From the NCBI GenBank assembly GCA_934754975.1, contig CAKVKI010000058.1, forward strand, positions 1-12,078: 12,078 bases of DNA, written 5' to 3'. Of the stretch, positions 1-6,923 are shown piece by piece. Below the pieces are notes generated by a model that was not told the DNA's origin, made no database searches, and saw only the letters and a program-made list of their open reading frames with translations. This DNA is from an uncultured Alistipes sp. Its GTDB lineage: Bacteria; Bacteroidota; Bacteroidia; Bacteroidales; Rikenellaceae. The position numbers and the translations under genes are program-made. The stretch's first letter is position 1. Each line of letters begins with the position of its first letter.

Positions 1-752
1 ATGTTGATAAGACCCAGCGCGGCGTCCTGGATATAGTCCAGTCGCTGGAAGCTGAAGTCTGCATGGTTTATCAGCGAGTTCACGTCCTTGATCATCAGCT
101 GCAAACGCGGGTAGATGTCGTTCGGGAAACGTTCGGAGCGGAGGATGCCCGACAGCACGCGCTGGCGGTCGAAAATATTCTCGCGCAGCGACATCGTACT
201 CTCCTGCAGGGCGCTGATGCGGTGCAGGACGGCCTTGTCGATCGAGTCTTCGGAGTTGATGTCCTTCGAGAGTGCCGCGACCTGCTTGGCGATCAGCTCC
301 ACCAGGTCGGCATCGAAGTCGATGCGCACTTCGAGCAGCGAAATGAAGAGGTGATAACCCGTCGAATAGTTGCGGTAGTTCATCTGCAAACGCTTCTCCG
401 TCTCGCGGAAAGTCCGGAATTCGGCGTTGCGCACCGAGACCAGCACACCCTCGTTCGAAATGATGAACGACACGGGTTCGACGATGAACGTATCGCCCGT
501 GGGCACGAAGAAGTTGGAGTTGGAGATGATGGCATTCTCGTCCTCGGAGTATTTCGAGGTAGACTCGATCTCCTCGACCTGCTGCTTGGTCTGCAGGCTG
601 ATCTCCATAAAGTTCTCGACGGCCTTCTGCTCCTTGATCGTGGGCAGGAGCATGTCGATCCACAGAATGTCGTCGTAACCCAGCTCGTCGAAGAGCTTCG
701 TGTCGGCATTGCGGATGATCTTGTTGTATTGTTTGAGGTAAATTGTAATCAT
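1..752 (-). CDS. corA: CorA-family Mg2+/divalent cation transporter, N-terminal part (cut by window edge)
   Basis: The minus-strand frame opens at ATG 752-750 (MITIYLKQYNKII...) and stays open to the window edge, giving 250 full codons ending ...DYIQDAALGLIN. A Shine-Dalgarno-like AAGGAG lies about 9 bases before the ATG, which supports this start. What is visible is the cytoplasmic part of a CorA protein: an alpha/beta N-domain followed by the long helical stalk (LQESTMSLRENIFDRQRVLSGIL, then DIYPRLQLMIKDVNSL). In this family the stalk leads to two C-terminal membrane helices with a Gly-Met-Asn selectivity motif; both lie outside the window and cannot be checked. CorA forms an inner-membrane pentamer for passive Mg2+ (sometimes Co2+/Ni2+) uptake. 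The gene lies 69 bp after mqnA on the same strand. I see no TAnnTTTG promoter in that gap, so cotranscription with mqnA is likely. The CorA fold is clear; the exact metal is inferred. Confidence 0.88.
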   Translation of the reverse strand, partial: MITIYLKQYNKIIRNADTKLFDELGYDDILWIDMLLPTIKEQKAVENFMEISLQTKQQVEEIESTSKYSEDENAIISNSNFFVPTGDTFIVEPVSFIISNEGVLVSVRNAEFRTFRETEKRLQMNYRNYSTGYHLFISLLEVRIDFDADLVELIAKQVAALSKDINSEDSIDKAVLHRISALQESTMSLRENIFDRQRVLSGILRSERFPNDIYPRLQLMIKDVNSLINHADFSFQRLDYIQDAALGLIN

Positions 753-797
753 AAGACGCTCTCCTTCTTAAAGTTTATAATCCTGTTCGGCAGAGAG

Positions 798-813
798 GCG
801 GACCGCCGTCCGC
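798..813 (-). other. hairpin in the mqnA-corA spacer
   Basis: GCGGAC, a CGCC loop, then GTCCGC: a perfect 6-bp stem with a 4-base loop in the 69-bp gap between mqnA and corA. No T-run follows it on the minus strand, so it is not a convincing intrinsic terminator. It could stabilise the mqnA transcript or partly separate the expression of the two genes. Confidence 0.4.
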
Positions 814-821
814 TAGGCTCT

Positions 822-1595
822 TCAGCCGGGATTGGCCCTCGGGGATACCTTGATGCCCGAGTCCCAGAATTTTTGCAGCGCCTTGTGCTTCTGATTGTCG
901 AAAATATAGTCGATATTCTGCGTGAGGTAGCCGTACGCATCGTACGGTTTTTGGTCAAAACCGTGTTCGAGGACCGCCTCGTAAGTGTGTTCAATGCCGA
1001 AAGTCAGCGCATGCTGCAACCCTGCGGTCAGTTCGGGATCGACGCCCCTGCGGGCGATCCAGACGGCGAAGGCGAAAGGCAGGCGCGTGGCTTTTTTCCA
1101 CGCGGCGGCCAGGTCGTACGAATAGGCGAAGCGGCCCTCGTAGTCGAAAACCTTGTCGCCGATCAGCAGGAAAGCATCGCCCGGCAGGGCATGGTCCAGC
1201 TGCGCGTAATCTTCGAGCGTATAGTATTCGGGTGCGACCTTCCAATGTTTCGCGAGCAGGTAGCCGGCCAGTTGCACCGAGGTCAGCGAATGAGCGTCGA
1301 GGAAGACCCGGCGCGCCGTTTCGATCGGCTCGTTGCTCAGCAGGACGACCGTCCGCACGGGACCGGCGGCGCCGATGCAGTATTCGGTAACGATCTCGGC
1401 GTCGGCGAGCGACGGCACGGCGGCGGCAGGCACCAAGGCGATGTCGGCTTTGTGTTCGGCGAAATTCTTTGCGCAGACGGCGGGGGGAGACAACAGCAGT
1501 TCGGCACGCAGGTTACCTTCGTGCCCGATACCATAGATGAACGGTATCGTATTGAGATACGACACAGCCGCTATACGTGGAACTATGACCATCAT
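822..1595 (-). CDS. mqnA: chorismate dehydratase (menaquinone biosynthesis, futalosine pathway)
   Basis: This 257-residue protein has the normal length for MqnA. It belongs to the periplasmic-binding-protein-like VitK2 biosynthesis family (MqnA/MqnD), which in this pathway is cytoplasmic. Visible hallmarks are VSYLNTIP at residues 11-18, DIALVPAAAVPSL at 51-63, and CIGAAGPVRTVVLLS at 73-87; the last two form the typical ligand-cleft segments. MqnA dehydrates chorismate to 3-[(1-carboxyvinyl)oxy]benzoate, the first step of the futalosine route to menaquinone. The pattern VSYLNT plus CIGA-x-G-x-V fits MqnA better than MqnD. Two consecutive ATGs (1595 and 1592) could both serve as start. A close TAnnTTTG promoter lies upstream at 1629-1636. 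There is no signal peptide. The gene is transcribed divergently from the phage block, and corA follows it downstream. Confidence 0.9.
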   Translation of the reverse strand: MMVIVPRIAAVSYLNTIPFIYGIGHEGNLRAELLLSPPAVCAKNFAEHKADIALVPAAAVPSLADAEIVTEYCIGAAGPVRTVVLLSNEPIETARRVFLDAHSLTSVQLAGYLLAKHWKVAPEYYTLEDYAQLDHALPGDAFLLIGDKVFDYEGRFAYSYDLAAAWKKATRLPFAFAVWIARRGVDPELTAGLQHALTFGIEHTYEAVLEHGFDQKPYDAYGYLTQNIDYIFDNQKHKALQKFWDSGIKVSPRANPG

Positions 1596-1628
1596 CCATA
1601 AGGTGTAAAACTGTTGGTTTTAATAATG

Positions 1629-1661
1629 CAAAGGTAATTAAAATTCGGGAGTTTTTCCATA
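1629..1661 (-). promoter_or_regulatory. promoter of mqnA (Bacteroidetes type)
   Basis: On the minus strand TACCTTTG (1636-1629) is an exact match to the Bacteroidetes -7 box TAnnTTTG. A TATG at 1661-1658, 21 bases upstream, is a 3-of-4 match to the -33 TTTG box. The expected transcription start near 1622 would leave a leader of roughly 25-30 bases before the mqnA ATG. Confidence 0.7.
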
Positions 1662-1686
1662 AAGTTTAGAAAAAGTGTCCCGACCT

Positions 1687-1719
1687 CTTGACAAGGGGGT
1701 GTCCGCCGACGTATATTTG
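1687..1719 (+). promoter_or_regulatory. promoter driving the phage-like island
   Basis: TATATTTG at 1712-1719 matches the Bacteroidetes -7 box exactly. CTTG at 1687-1690, 21 bases upstream, supplies the -33 TTG core (it also forms part of TTGACA). A transcription start near 1726 would give a leader of about 115 bases before the first gene at 1843. This is the only clear promoter I see for the eleven genes, so they probably form one transcript. It is back to back with the mqnA promoter, with about 50 bp between the two -33 regions' outer ends overlapping only flanking DNA. Confidence 0.72.
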
Positions 1720-1769
1720 CATCACAATTCACACCGCACGGCACACAGTGCGCGGGTTATCAACATCGG

Positions 1770-1785
1770 GACAAAATTCTTTGTC
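1770..1785 (+). promoter_or_regulatory. leader hairpin of the island transcript
   Basis: GACAAA, loop ATTC, TTTGTC: a perfect 6-bp stem in the 5' leader. GGGAC at 1768-1772 can instead pair with GTCCC at 1787-1791, and the two pairings share bases and exclude each other. This could be a simple regulatory switch or just a protective stem; neither is demonstrated. Confidence 0.35.
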
Positions 1786-1842
1786 AGTCCCTTACGAATT
1801 GTTATTACCGTTTTTCAACAATCTTTCAAACATTTATCAACA

Positions 1843-2247
1843 ATGAATCGCACCCATCTCGAAGGTGCGGCGGAAGCGCTCGCGGCGCAGCAGGGATATG
1901 CCTTCCACACGGGACCCGAAGGCGACATGGCCCACACCGTGCGGAGTTATCCGGCGGCATGGCTCGCGCCCCTCGAACTGCACGCCGTCGAAGGACGCAG
2001 CCACGGCCGGGCGACGTACGACATGACGCTGCACCTGTTAAGCTCCGGCGCACGGCTCGCTCCGGCGGAGCGGCGCACCGTGCAGGCCCGCATGGAGGAG
2101 CAGACGCTCGAAATCTTCGCGGCGCTTTCGCTCGACGAACGGGTTCTCGCAGTCGAAAGGCTTTCGGTCCGTCCCCGCACCTTCGCACTCACGCCGCACG
2201 GCGAAATCTCGCAGACCGCCACCGCACGCATCGTAACCTTTTTCTGA
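1843..2247 (+). CDS. small phage protein, possible tail-completion/tail-terminator factor
   Basis: This 134-residue protein begins MNRTHLEGAAEALA. The frame is open further upstream to a GTG at 1675, but that stretch contains the promoter, so the ATG at 1843 (after TTATCAACA) is preferred. The protein has an N-terminal helix (4-18), a central segment RATYDMTLHLL (56-66), a long charged helix (74-104) and a beta-rich end, VRPRTFALTPHGEISQTATARIVTFF at 109-134. Small alpha/beta proteins of this size with paired strands at the end are common as tail-terminator or head-tail completion proteins in Bacteroidetes prophages, which is why I suggest that role. I cannot assign a family from sequence alone. 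It is the first gene after the island promoter and is followed by a structured 129-bp gap. Confidence 0.6.
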   Translation: MNRTHLEGAAEALAAQQGYAFHTGPEGDMAHTVRSYPAAWLAPLELHAVEGRSHGRATYDMTLHLLSSGARLAPAERRTVQARMEEQTLEIFAALSLDERVLAVERLSVRPRTFALTPHGEISQTATARIVTFF

Positions 2248-2261
2248 TTTCTTCCCTCTGA

Positions 2262-2330
2262 CGCCTTTGCGGCAGCCGCAGCCCCGCCCGGGTTTCGGGC
2301 ACAGCCCCCAAAGGATCGCCGCAAAGGGCG
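2262..2330 (+). repeat. inverted repeat with nested hairpin in the 2248-2376 gap
   Basis: CGCCTTTGCGGC (2262-2273) is complementary to GCCGCAAAG-GGCG (2318-2330) with one bulged G. Inside it, GCCCG (2286-2290) pairs with CGGGC (2296-2300) around a GGTTT loop. The whole gap could fold into one large stem in the RNA. It has no T-tract and lies between two genes on the same strand, so it looks more like an mRNA-processing, attenuation or inserted palindromic element than a normal terminator. Confidence 0.5.
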
Positions 2331-2376
2331 GCGGGACGCACCGCCGCCGCAACGACACTCCTCAAAACTCGATCCA

Positions 2377-3366
2377 ATGACATTCACACAAATTCCGCAA
2401 CAGTACGCTCCGCTCAGCGGAGAACTCCGCTACACGGTTACAGCCGCGGCGGCGGGGATGATCGACCTGCGCATCATCGACACCGGAAGCGCAAACCTGA
2501 TCGGCGCCAGGCGTTCGGCAGGCAGCGCATCGGCTTCATTCGACATCGCCCCCTGCCTGCGCCGCGCCATACGTTTCTCGCCCACGACCGGAAGCACCGG
2601 ATTTTACGTCACCGAAGGCCGCAGCATCGCGGCGGTCGTCGAAGCCGCGATAGCCCCGGCCGGAGAAACAATCCCGGCAGACGGCGACAACGCCGTCTCT
2701 CCGGAACGCACGTTCCTGGCCTGCCGGGACATCGCCGCCGCCCCAGCCCTGCTGACGGCCATGCCCCCGGACCGCCTGATCTCACCGGGCGAAAGCGACG
2801 AGCTGACGCTGCTCTGCGACGAAGCCTGCACCGTAACGGTCACGGCGCAGGCCGGGGAGAGCGCAACCGCCGAAAGTTACCGCACGAAAAGCGGCGGGAT
2901 GCTCGTTTTCCGGCTCGACACCCGTGATTTTCCGGACGCCGAAACCCTGACAGTGGACGCCGGGAAGTGCGGCACGGTCTCCTACACGGTCGTCCCTGCC
3001 GTTTCCGGCGCCCGCAGGCTCGCCTGGCGCAGCAGTGCGGGCAGTATCGAGCATTACACCTTTCCGATTGAGAAATCGGCGACCGTAGAGACCGCAAAGA
3101 GCCGGGCATACGGGACCGACGGCCACCTGACCGCCGCGGCCCGCACCGAACGGCGGATGACACTCGTATCGGCTTACGAGACCCGGACCGTGATCGAAGC
3201 CCTCAGCGAAATCACGGCTTCGCCCGAAGTCTGGCTGGCGGACGGCGACGGATATACGCCGGTCGACGTAACGACCCCGGCCGCTGTCGTACACCGCCAC
3301 GCCGCAGTGAGCTGTCTCGAAATCGAAATCCGTTCCAAACGCAAAATCCGCATGCCATGGAACTGA
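2377..3366 (+). CDS. phage tail-tip type protein (distal-tail-like position)
   Basis: The product has 329 residues, starting MTFTQIPQQYAPLSGELRY, and is almost entirely beta-type. The N-terminal sandwich (about 5-110) contains alternating short strands; the middle (about 115-205) has an Ig-like pattern including ESDELTLLCDEACTVTVTAQ; the C-terminal part (about 210-329) carries RRLAWRSSAGSIEHYTFP near 213-230. That last Trp-rich motif followed by YTF is recurrent in my memory of tail-associated proteins in Bacteroidetes phages. The partner gene downstream overlaps by 10 bp and looks like a baseplate hub, as in the usual distal-tail/tail-associated gene pair. Alternative roles are a fibre or receptor-binding base. 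There is no signal peptide or membrane segment, consistent with a virion protein. A structural role is fairly likely; the exact tail position is inferred. Confidence 0.62.
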   Translation: MTFTQIPQQYAPLSGELRYTVTAAAAGMIDLRIIDTGSANLIGARRSAGSASASFDIAPCLRRAIRFSPTTGSTGFYVTEGRSIAAVVEAAIAPAGETIPADGDNAVSPERTFLACRDIAAAPALLTAMPPDRLISPGESDELTLLCDEACTVTVTAQAGESATAESYRTKSGGMLVFRLDTRDFPDAETLTVDAGKCGTVSYTVVPAVSGARRLAWRSSAGSIEHYTFPIEKSATVETAKSRAYGTDGHLTAAARTERRMTLVSAYETRTVIEALSEITASPEVWLADGDGYTPVDVTTPAAVVHRHAAVSCLEIEIRSKRKIRMPWN

Positions 3367-5717
3367 AAATCGACGCAAAGCCGTGCGACCTCGGAACGGA
3401 GCGGATCGCCGTGCCGGGGTACGACGCCGCGAAACTCTCCGGCGTCGAAGCCGCCCGCGAAGGCCGTTCACTGACGCTGACCATTCCCGCAACGCCCCGC
3501 AACGACGCCCTGGCCGGATTCGCCCGCGATCCGCATGCCGCCGAGCGGTTCAACGCAGCGCCGCACACGGCGGAACTCTCGGCCGAAGGTTCCGTCATGC
3601 TGGCGGGAAGGGTCCGGATGCTGAGCGCGTCGGACGAAGGATACCGGATCGAAATCCGCGAGGGCGGCGCGGGCTGGGCCAAAAACGCCGCGCGGCGGAT
3701 GTTCAACACCCTCGGCGTCGATTACCGGACGGCCCTGGTTCCGCAGACGATCCTCGCAGGCTGGACGGACGATTCGCCCGTGAAGTTCTTTCCGATCCGC
3801 CGCGACGAATACCCGCAGCAGAACAGTTCGACGGACCTGCTTCCCGCCGAACGGCTCCTGACGGTAGACGATTACCACCCGTTCCTGCATGTGGCGACGC
3901 TCGTGGAGAGGATCTTCGCCGAAGCGGGCTACCGCATCGAAAGCAAATTCATGGAGTCGGAGTTGTTCCGGTCGCTCTACATGAGCGGCGCATACGCTTC
4001 GCGCGACACCGCCGCCCTGGCCGCCCGCATGGGCTTCTTCGCCCGCCGGCTGTCGCCCGCAACGGCGAAGGCCGATTACTCGGGCCGCGTATGGGCCAAT
4101 CCGAACACCGCGCTGAATTCCGTGGGAAACCTCGTCGAGACCGCCACGCCCCAGACCCCCGACGCCGACGGAGAGCCGATTCCCGAACTGAGCAACAACG
4201 GCGGCTGTTTCGGCTTCGACCGGGGCAACATCCTCTTTACCCCCGCGACCGAGGTGAGCGCCGGATTCGAATATTACCTGAAGTACACCACAGACCATGT
4301 GATCCAGAGCCGCCAGCGGCTCAAAGGGTTCGATTCGGTCGACCTCGACACGGGCGCCGACATGCGTTTCACGCTGGCCAACCGCTACGAGGACCGGCGC
4401 AATGCGATCGCTCCGAACCACGGTTACCTGGCGATCGTCTTCGACCACACCGCAGGACAGCAGTACCGCCTGATTTGCACAAAGGACGGAGCGTCGGATA
4501 CGCTCTGGGCGGAGTTTTCAGCCCGCACGGCGCAGGTCGTCACGCCGGGGTCGGGAAGCGTGGCGAATCCCGTGCTGCAGATCCGCAGCGGCGCCCGCTG
4601 GGTGCAATATGCCGGCGACTGGGCGCTGTACGACGGGTATATCACCGAACGGGGACAGACGACCGTCGAGCTGCGGGTGCGCACCGCCGCCGAGCGGCTT
4701 TCGCCCTCGTCGCCCAAATACTTCAACCGGATCTACTTCTACGGCGCCGAAGAGGGCATGTCGCTCACCCTGCACAAAGTCTGTTCGCTGCAGCCGCGCT
4801 TCTCGTCGGCTCCCGGATACGGATCGGCGATAACGTTCGCCGACGTGGCCCGGCACCGGATCCGGCAATCGGAGCTGCTCGAAGCGGTGCAACACCTCTT
4901 CAACCTGCGCTTCCACACCGAGCAGGCGACTGGGACCGTCCGGATAGAACCGGCGGACGACTTCTTCGCGGCAGGCCCCGCAGCCGACTGGCGGGCGAAA
5001 ACCGACTTCTCACAGCCCGTCGTGCTGGCGGACATCGCCCCCGAAGTCCACGAACGCCGCACCTGGGGATATTTGGCGGGCGACGGAGCCGTGACGCGTT
5101 TCGACGCCGAAGCCGGAAGCCCCTTCGGCCAATGGAGCGTCACGACAGACTCCTATGCGGCCAAGGAGGGTGAAAAGGAGCTTCGCAATCCGTTGTTCCG
5201 CCCCACGCTCAGTACGGCGGGAGAATATGCCAACGCCCCTTCGGCGCAGATCATGCAGGTCGGAGACCGCGACGACGCGCAGGAAGACGGCACCAACTTC
5301 ACGCCGCGCATCGTGCGCTTCGCGGGCATGCACCCCCTGCCCGGCGGCGAGCGGTGGGGATTTCCGTCGGGACAGGCGGAATATCCCCTCGCGGCGTTCC
5401 ACTTTGCCGGGGACGGTGCGGCGGCGGGATTCACGCTCTGCTTCGAGGACCGCGACGGGGTGCGGGGCCTGCACCGCTATTATGACCGGCAGACAGCCCA
5501 AGAGTCCGCAGGCCGGCGCATCACCCTCTCGCTGCAGCTCGCGCCCCACGAATTCGAAAGCCTTTTCACACCCGGAACGGGAGCGCCCGACCTGCGTTCG
5601 ACGTTCCTGCTCGACACGGGGGAAGGGACGGTCCGCGCAACCCTCCATGCCGTCGGCGATTACGATCCGGAAGCAGTTTCCGTCCGCTGCACCTTCACCC
5701 AACTCCCCGACGCATGA
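3357..5717 (+). CDS. large phage tail protein (tail-associated/baseplate-hub-like)
   Basis: At 786 residues this is the largest protein of the window. The N-terminal about 110 residues (MELKIDAKPCDL... to YRIEIREGGAGWAKNAA) form a beta-rich domain reminiscent of tail hub proteins. A segment near 168-195, VDDYHPFLHVATLVERIFAEAGY split across strands and helix, is a recurring mark of large tail proteins in Bacteroidetes prophages. The middle is beta-rich, and near residues 690-710 is FEDRDGVRGLHRYYD, also typical of these proteins. It overlaps the preceding tail gene by 10 bp and shares ATGA with the next gene, so translation is probably coupled. It would sit at the tail tip and contact the host envelope. 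I see no peptidase or glycosidase active site. It could equally be a tail spike base. Confidence 0.65.
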   Translation: MELKIDAKPCDLGTERIAVPGYDAAKLSGVEAAREGRSLTLTIPATPRNDALAGFARDPHAAERFNAAPHTAELSAEGSVMLAGRVRMLSASDEGYRIEIREGGAGWAKNAARRMFNTLGVDYRTALVPQTILAGWTDDSPVKFFPIRRDEYPQQNSSTDLLPAERLLTVDDYHPFLHVATLVERIFAEAGYRIESKFMESELFRSLYMSGAYASRDTAALAARMGFFARRLSPATAKADYSGRVWANPNTALNSVGNLVETATPQTPDADGEPIPELSNNGGCFGFDRGNILFTPATEVSAGFEYYLKYTTDHVIQSRQRLKGFDSVDLDTGADMRFTLANRYEDRRNAIAPNHGYLAIVFDHTAGQQYRLICTKDGASDTLWAEFSARTAQVVTPGSGSVANPVLQIRSGARWVQYAGDWALYDGYITERGQTTVELRVRTAAERLSPSSPKYFNRIYFYGAEEGMSLTLHKVCSLQPRFSSAPGYGSAITFADVARHRIRQSELLEAVQHLFNLRFHTEQATGTVRIEPADDFFAAGPAADWRAKTDFSQPVVLADIAPEVHERRTWGYLAGDGAVTRFDAEAGSPFGQWSVTTDSYAAKEGEKELRNPLFRPTLSTAGEYANAPSAQIMQVGDRDDAQEDGTNFTPRIVRFAGMHPLPGGERWGFPSGQAEYPLAAFHFAGDGAAAGFTLCFEDRDGVRGLHRYYDRQTAQESAGRRITLSLQLAPHEFESLFTPGTGAPDLRSTFLLDTGEGTVRATLHAVGDYDPEAVSVRCTFTQLPDA

Positions 5718-5977
5718 TGACCCGGCATGAAAAACAACTGGCCGCGACCCTGCTGCGGGAACTCGGCAATCTGAGGGGCCAGCGGGCCGTCGAACGGCTG
5801 TTCGAGCTGGGACTGGTCGATCTGCGGGCCTGCGAACAGCGGGCCATCCGCCGCGAAATCGAACGGCTGGCCGCAGAGGGCGTACCGCGGTGCGAAGCCA
5901 TGCACGCCACGGCCGAGTTGTTCTGCTGTTCCTACGAAAAAATCCGCAACTACTATTACAACTCGTACAAATCCTGA
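5714..5977 (+). CDS. small helical protein with possible helix-turn-helix
   Basis: This 87-residue, almost wholly helical protein starts at ATG 5714, overlapping the stop of the hub gene (ATGA); a second ATG follows directly at 5717. Residues 57-80 (VPRCEAMHATAELF, then CCSYEKIRNYYY) have the spacing of a helix-turn-helix: a helix, a short turn around Cys71-Ser73, and a recognition-like helix. The N-terminal half is rich in Arg/Glu/Leu and may form a helical pair. It stops 3 bases before the protease gene. I do not recognise a named family. Candidates are a small terminase-like DNA-recognition subunit, a late-gene regulator, or a structural adaptor. The four Cys are scattered (Cys40, 60, 71, 72) and do not form an obvious zinc finger. 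Confidence 0.6.
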   Translation: MMTRHEKQLAATLLRELGNLRGQRAVERLFELGLVDLRACEQRAIRREIERLAAEGVPRCEAMHATAELFCCSYEKIRNYYYNSYKS

Positions 5978-5980
5978 AAC

Positions 5981-6856
5981 ATGAAATCGGAAATTCAAAT
6001 CGACAACAACGCCGGCGTCTGCCGCATCGACATCGAAGGCACGATCGGCGTGCCCGAAGAGTGGCAGTTCGAAGAGCCCGAAGCGCGCGTGGCCACTTAC
6101 GAAAAATTCCGCGGCGCCGTACGCCGCATCGCCGAAATCGACGCGCCCGAAGTCGTGGTCAACATCCGCTCGACGGGCGGCGACGTGAACGACGCGCTGC
6201 TGATCCACGATGCGCTCACGGCGCTCGGCGCACACATCACGACCCGTTGTTACGGGTACACCGCTTCGGCGGCGACGATCATCGCGCAGGCCGCTTCGCC
6301 CGGCTGCCGCGAAATATCGGCCAACGCCCTCTACCTGATCCATACGGCCGTCTGCGCGACCGAGGGAAACGCCGCGGAGCTGACCGGAAAACTCGACCTC
6401 CTGCGCCAGACCGACACGCGCATCGCCGCGGTCTATGCCGCCCGTTCGGGACGTCCGGCGGCCGAATTCGAGATCCTGATGGCCGAGAACAGCGGCAACG
6501 GCCGCTGGCTGTCGCCCGAAGAGACCGTCGCGGCCGGTCTGGCCGACGTCGTAACCGATGCGGCGGGGCATCGCGCGCCCTCGCTGACGCAGAATATCGC
6601 CCGGGGCTGGGAACGCCTGCTCGCCCGCATCGGTCTCAGCTCCGCAGAGAGCCTGCCCGCAGACCGCAACGTCCTCCACACCGGAAGCGAGGAGCAGGAG
6701 ATGCTCCGCCGCTCGGCCGCGGCAGTACAGCAGGCCCAGCAGCGTGTCGCTCCCACGCAAACCAAACCCCGCGAGGACCCCTCTTACGGGAACCTCGCGC
6801 AGACGGCCAACCAGCGCGCCTACTCCGAAGACGCAAAGCGTTTACACAACATTTAA
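5981..6856 (+). CDS. ClpP-like phage prohead maturation protease with disordered C-terminal tail
   Basis: The 291-residue product carries a ClpP/crotonase-type serine protease core in residues 1-200. VVNIRSTGGDVNDALLIHDAL (59-79) is the Gly-Gly oxyanion segment; GYTASAATIIA (92-102) contains nucleophile Ser96; ALYLIHTA (116-123) contains His121. The Ser-His distance of 25 equals that in ClpP. Asp145 (QTDTRIAAVYAARSG) is the likely acid. In phages this family cleaves scaffold and capsid N-termini during head maturation, and its place directly before the capsid gene fits. Residues from about 215 on are low in hydrophobics and rich in Gln/Ala/Arg and may act as a fused scaffolding domain. The capsid gene follows after 67 bp. 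An independent cellular Clp role is unlikely given its neighbours. Confidence 0.85.
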   Translation: MKSEIQIDNNAGVCRIDIEGTIGVPEEWQFEEPEARVATYEKFRGAVRRIAEIDAPEVVVNIRSTGGDVNDALLIHDALTALGAHITTRCYGYTASAATIIAQAASPGCREISANALYLIHTAVCATEGNAAELTGKLDLLRQTDTRIAAVYAARSGRPAAEFEILMAENSGNGRWLSPEETVAAGLADVVTDAAGHRAPSLTQNIARGWERLLARIGLSSAESLPADRNVLHTGSEEQEMLRRSAAAVQQAQQRVAPTQTKPREDPSYGNLAQTANQRAYSEDAKRLHNI

Positions 6857-6923
6857 CCCAGGAAGAGTCCCACCGAAGAAAAGGCTCTCCGATCATTCAA
6901 ACAACCCCAAAATCATTTCAACC

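Noticed and set aside
63..1601. 512-codon plus-strand open frame opposite corA and mqnA
   Set aside because: It is antisense to two clearly recognisable genes, spans their intergenic gap, and resembles no protein; GC-rich third positions keep the opposite strand open.
3383..5173. 596-codon plus-strand frame inside the tail-hub gene
   Set aside because: Arg/Pro/Gly-rich product of an alternative frame of a real gene; no domain pattern.
6744..6923. 60-residue upstream extension of the capsid gene
   Set aside because: It overlaps the protease gene in another frame and is Arg/Pro/Thr-rich; the ATG at 6924 sits behind a typical leader.
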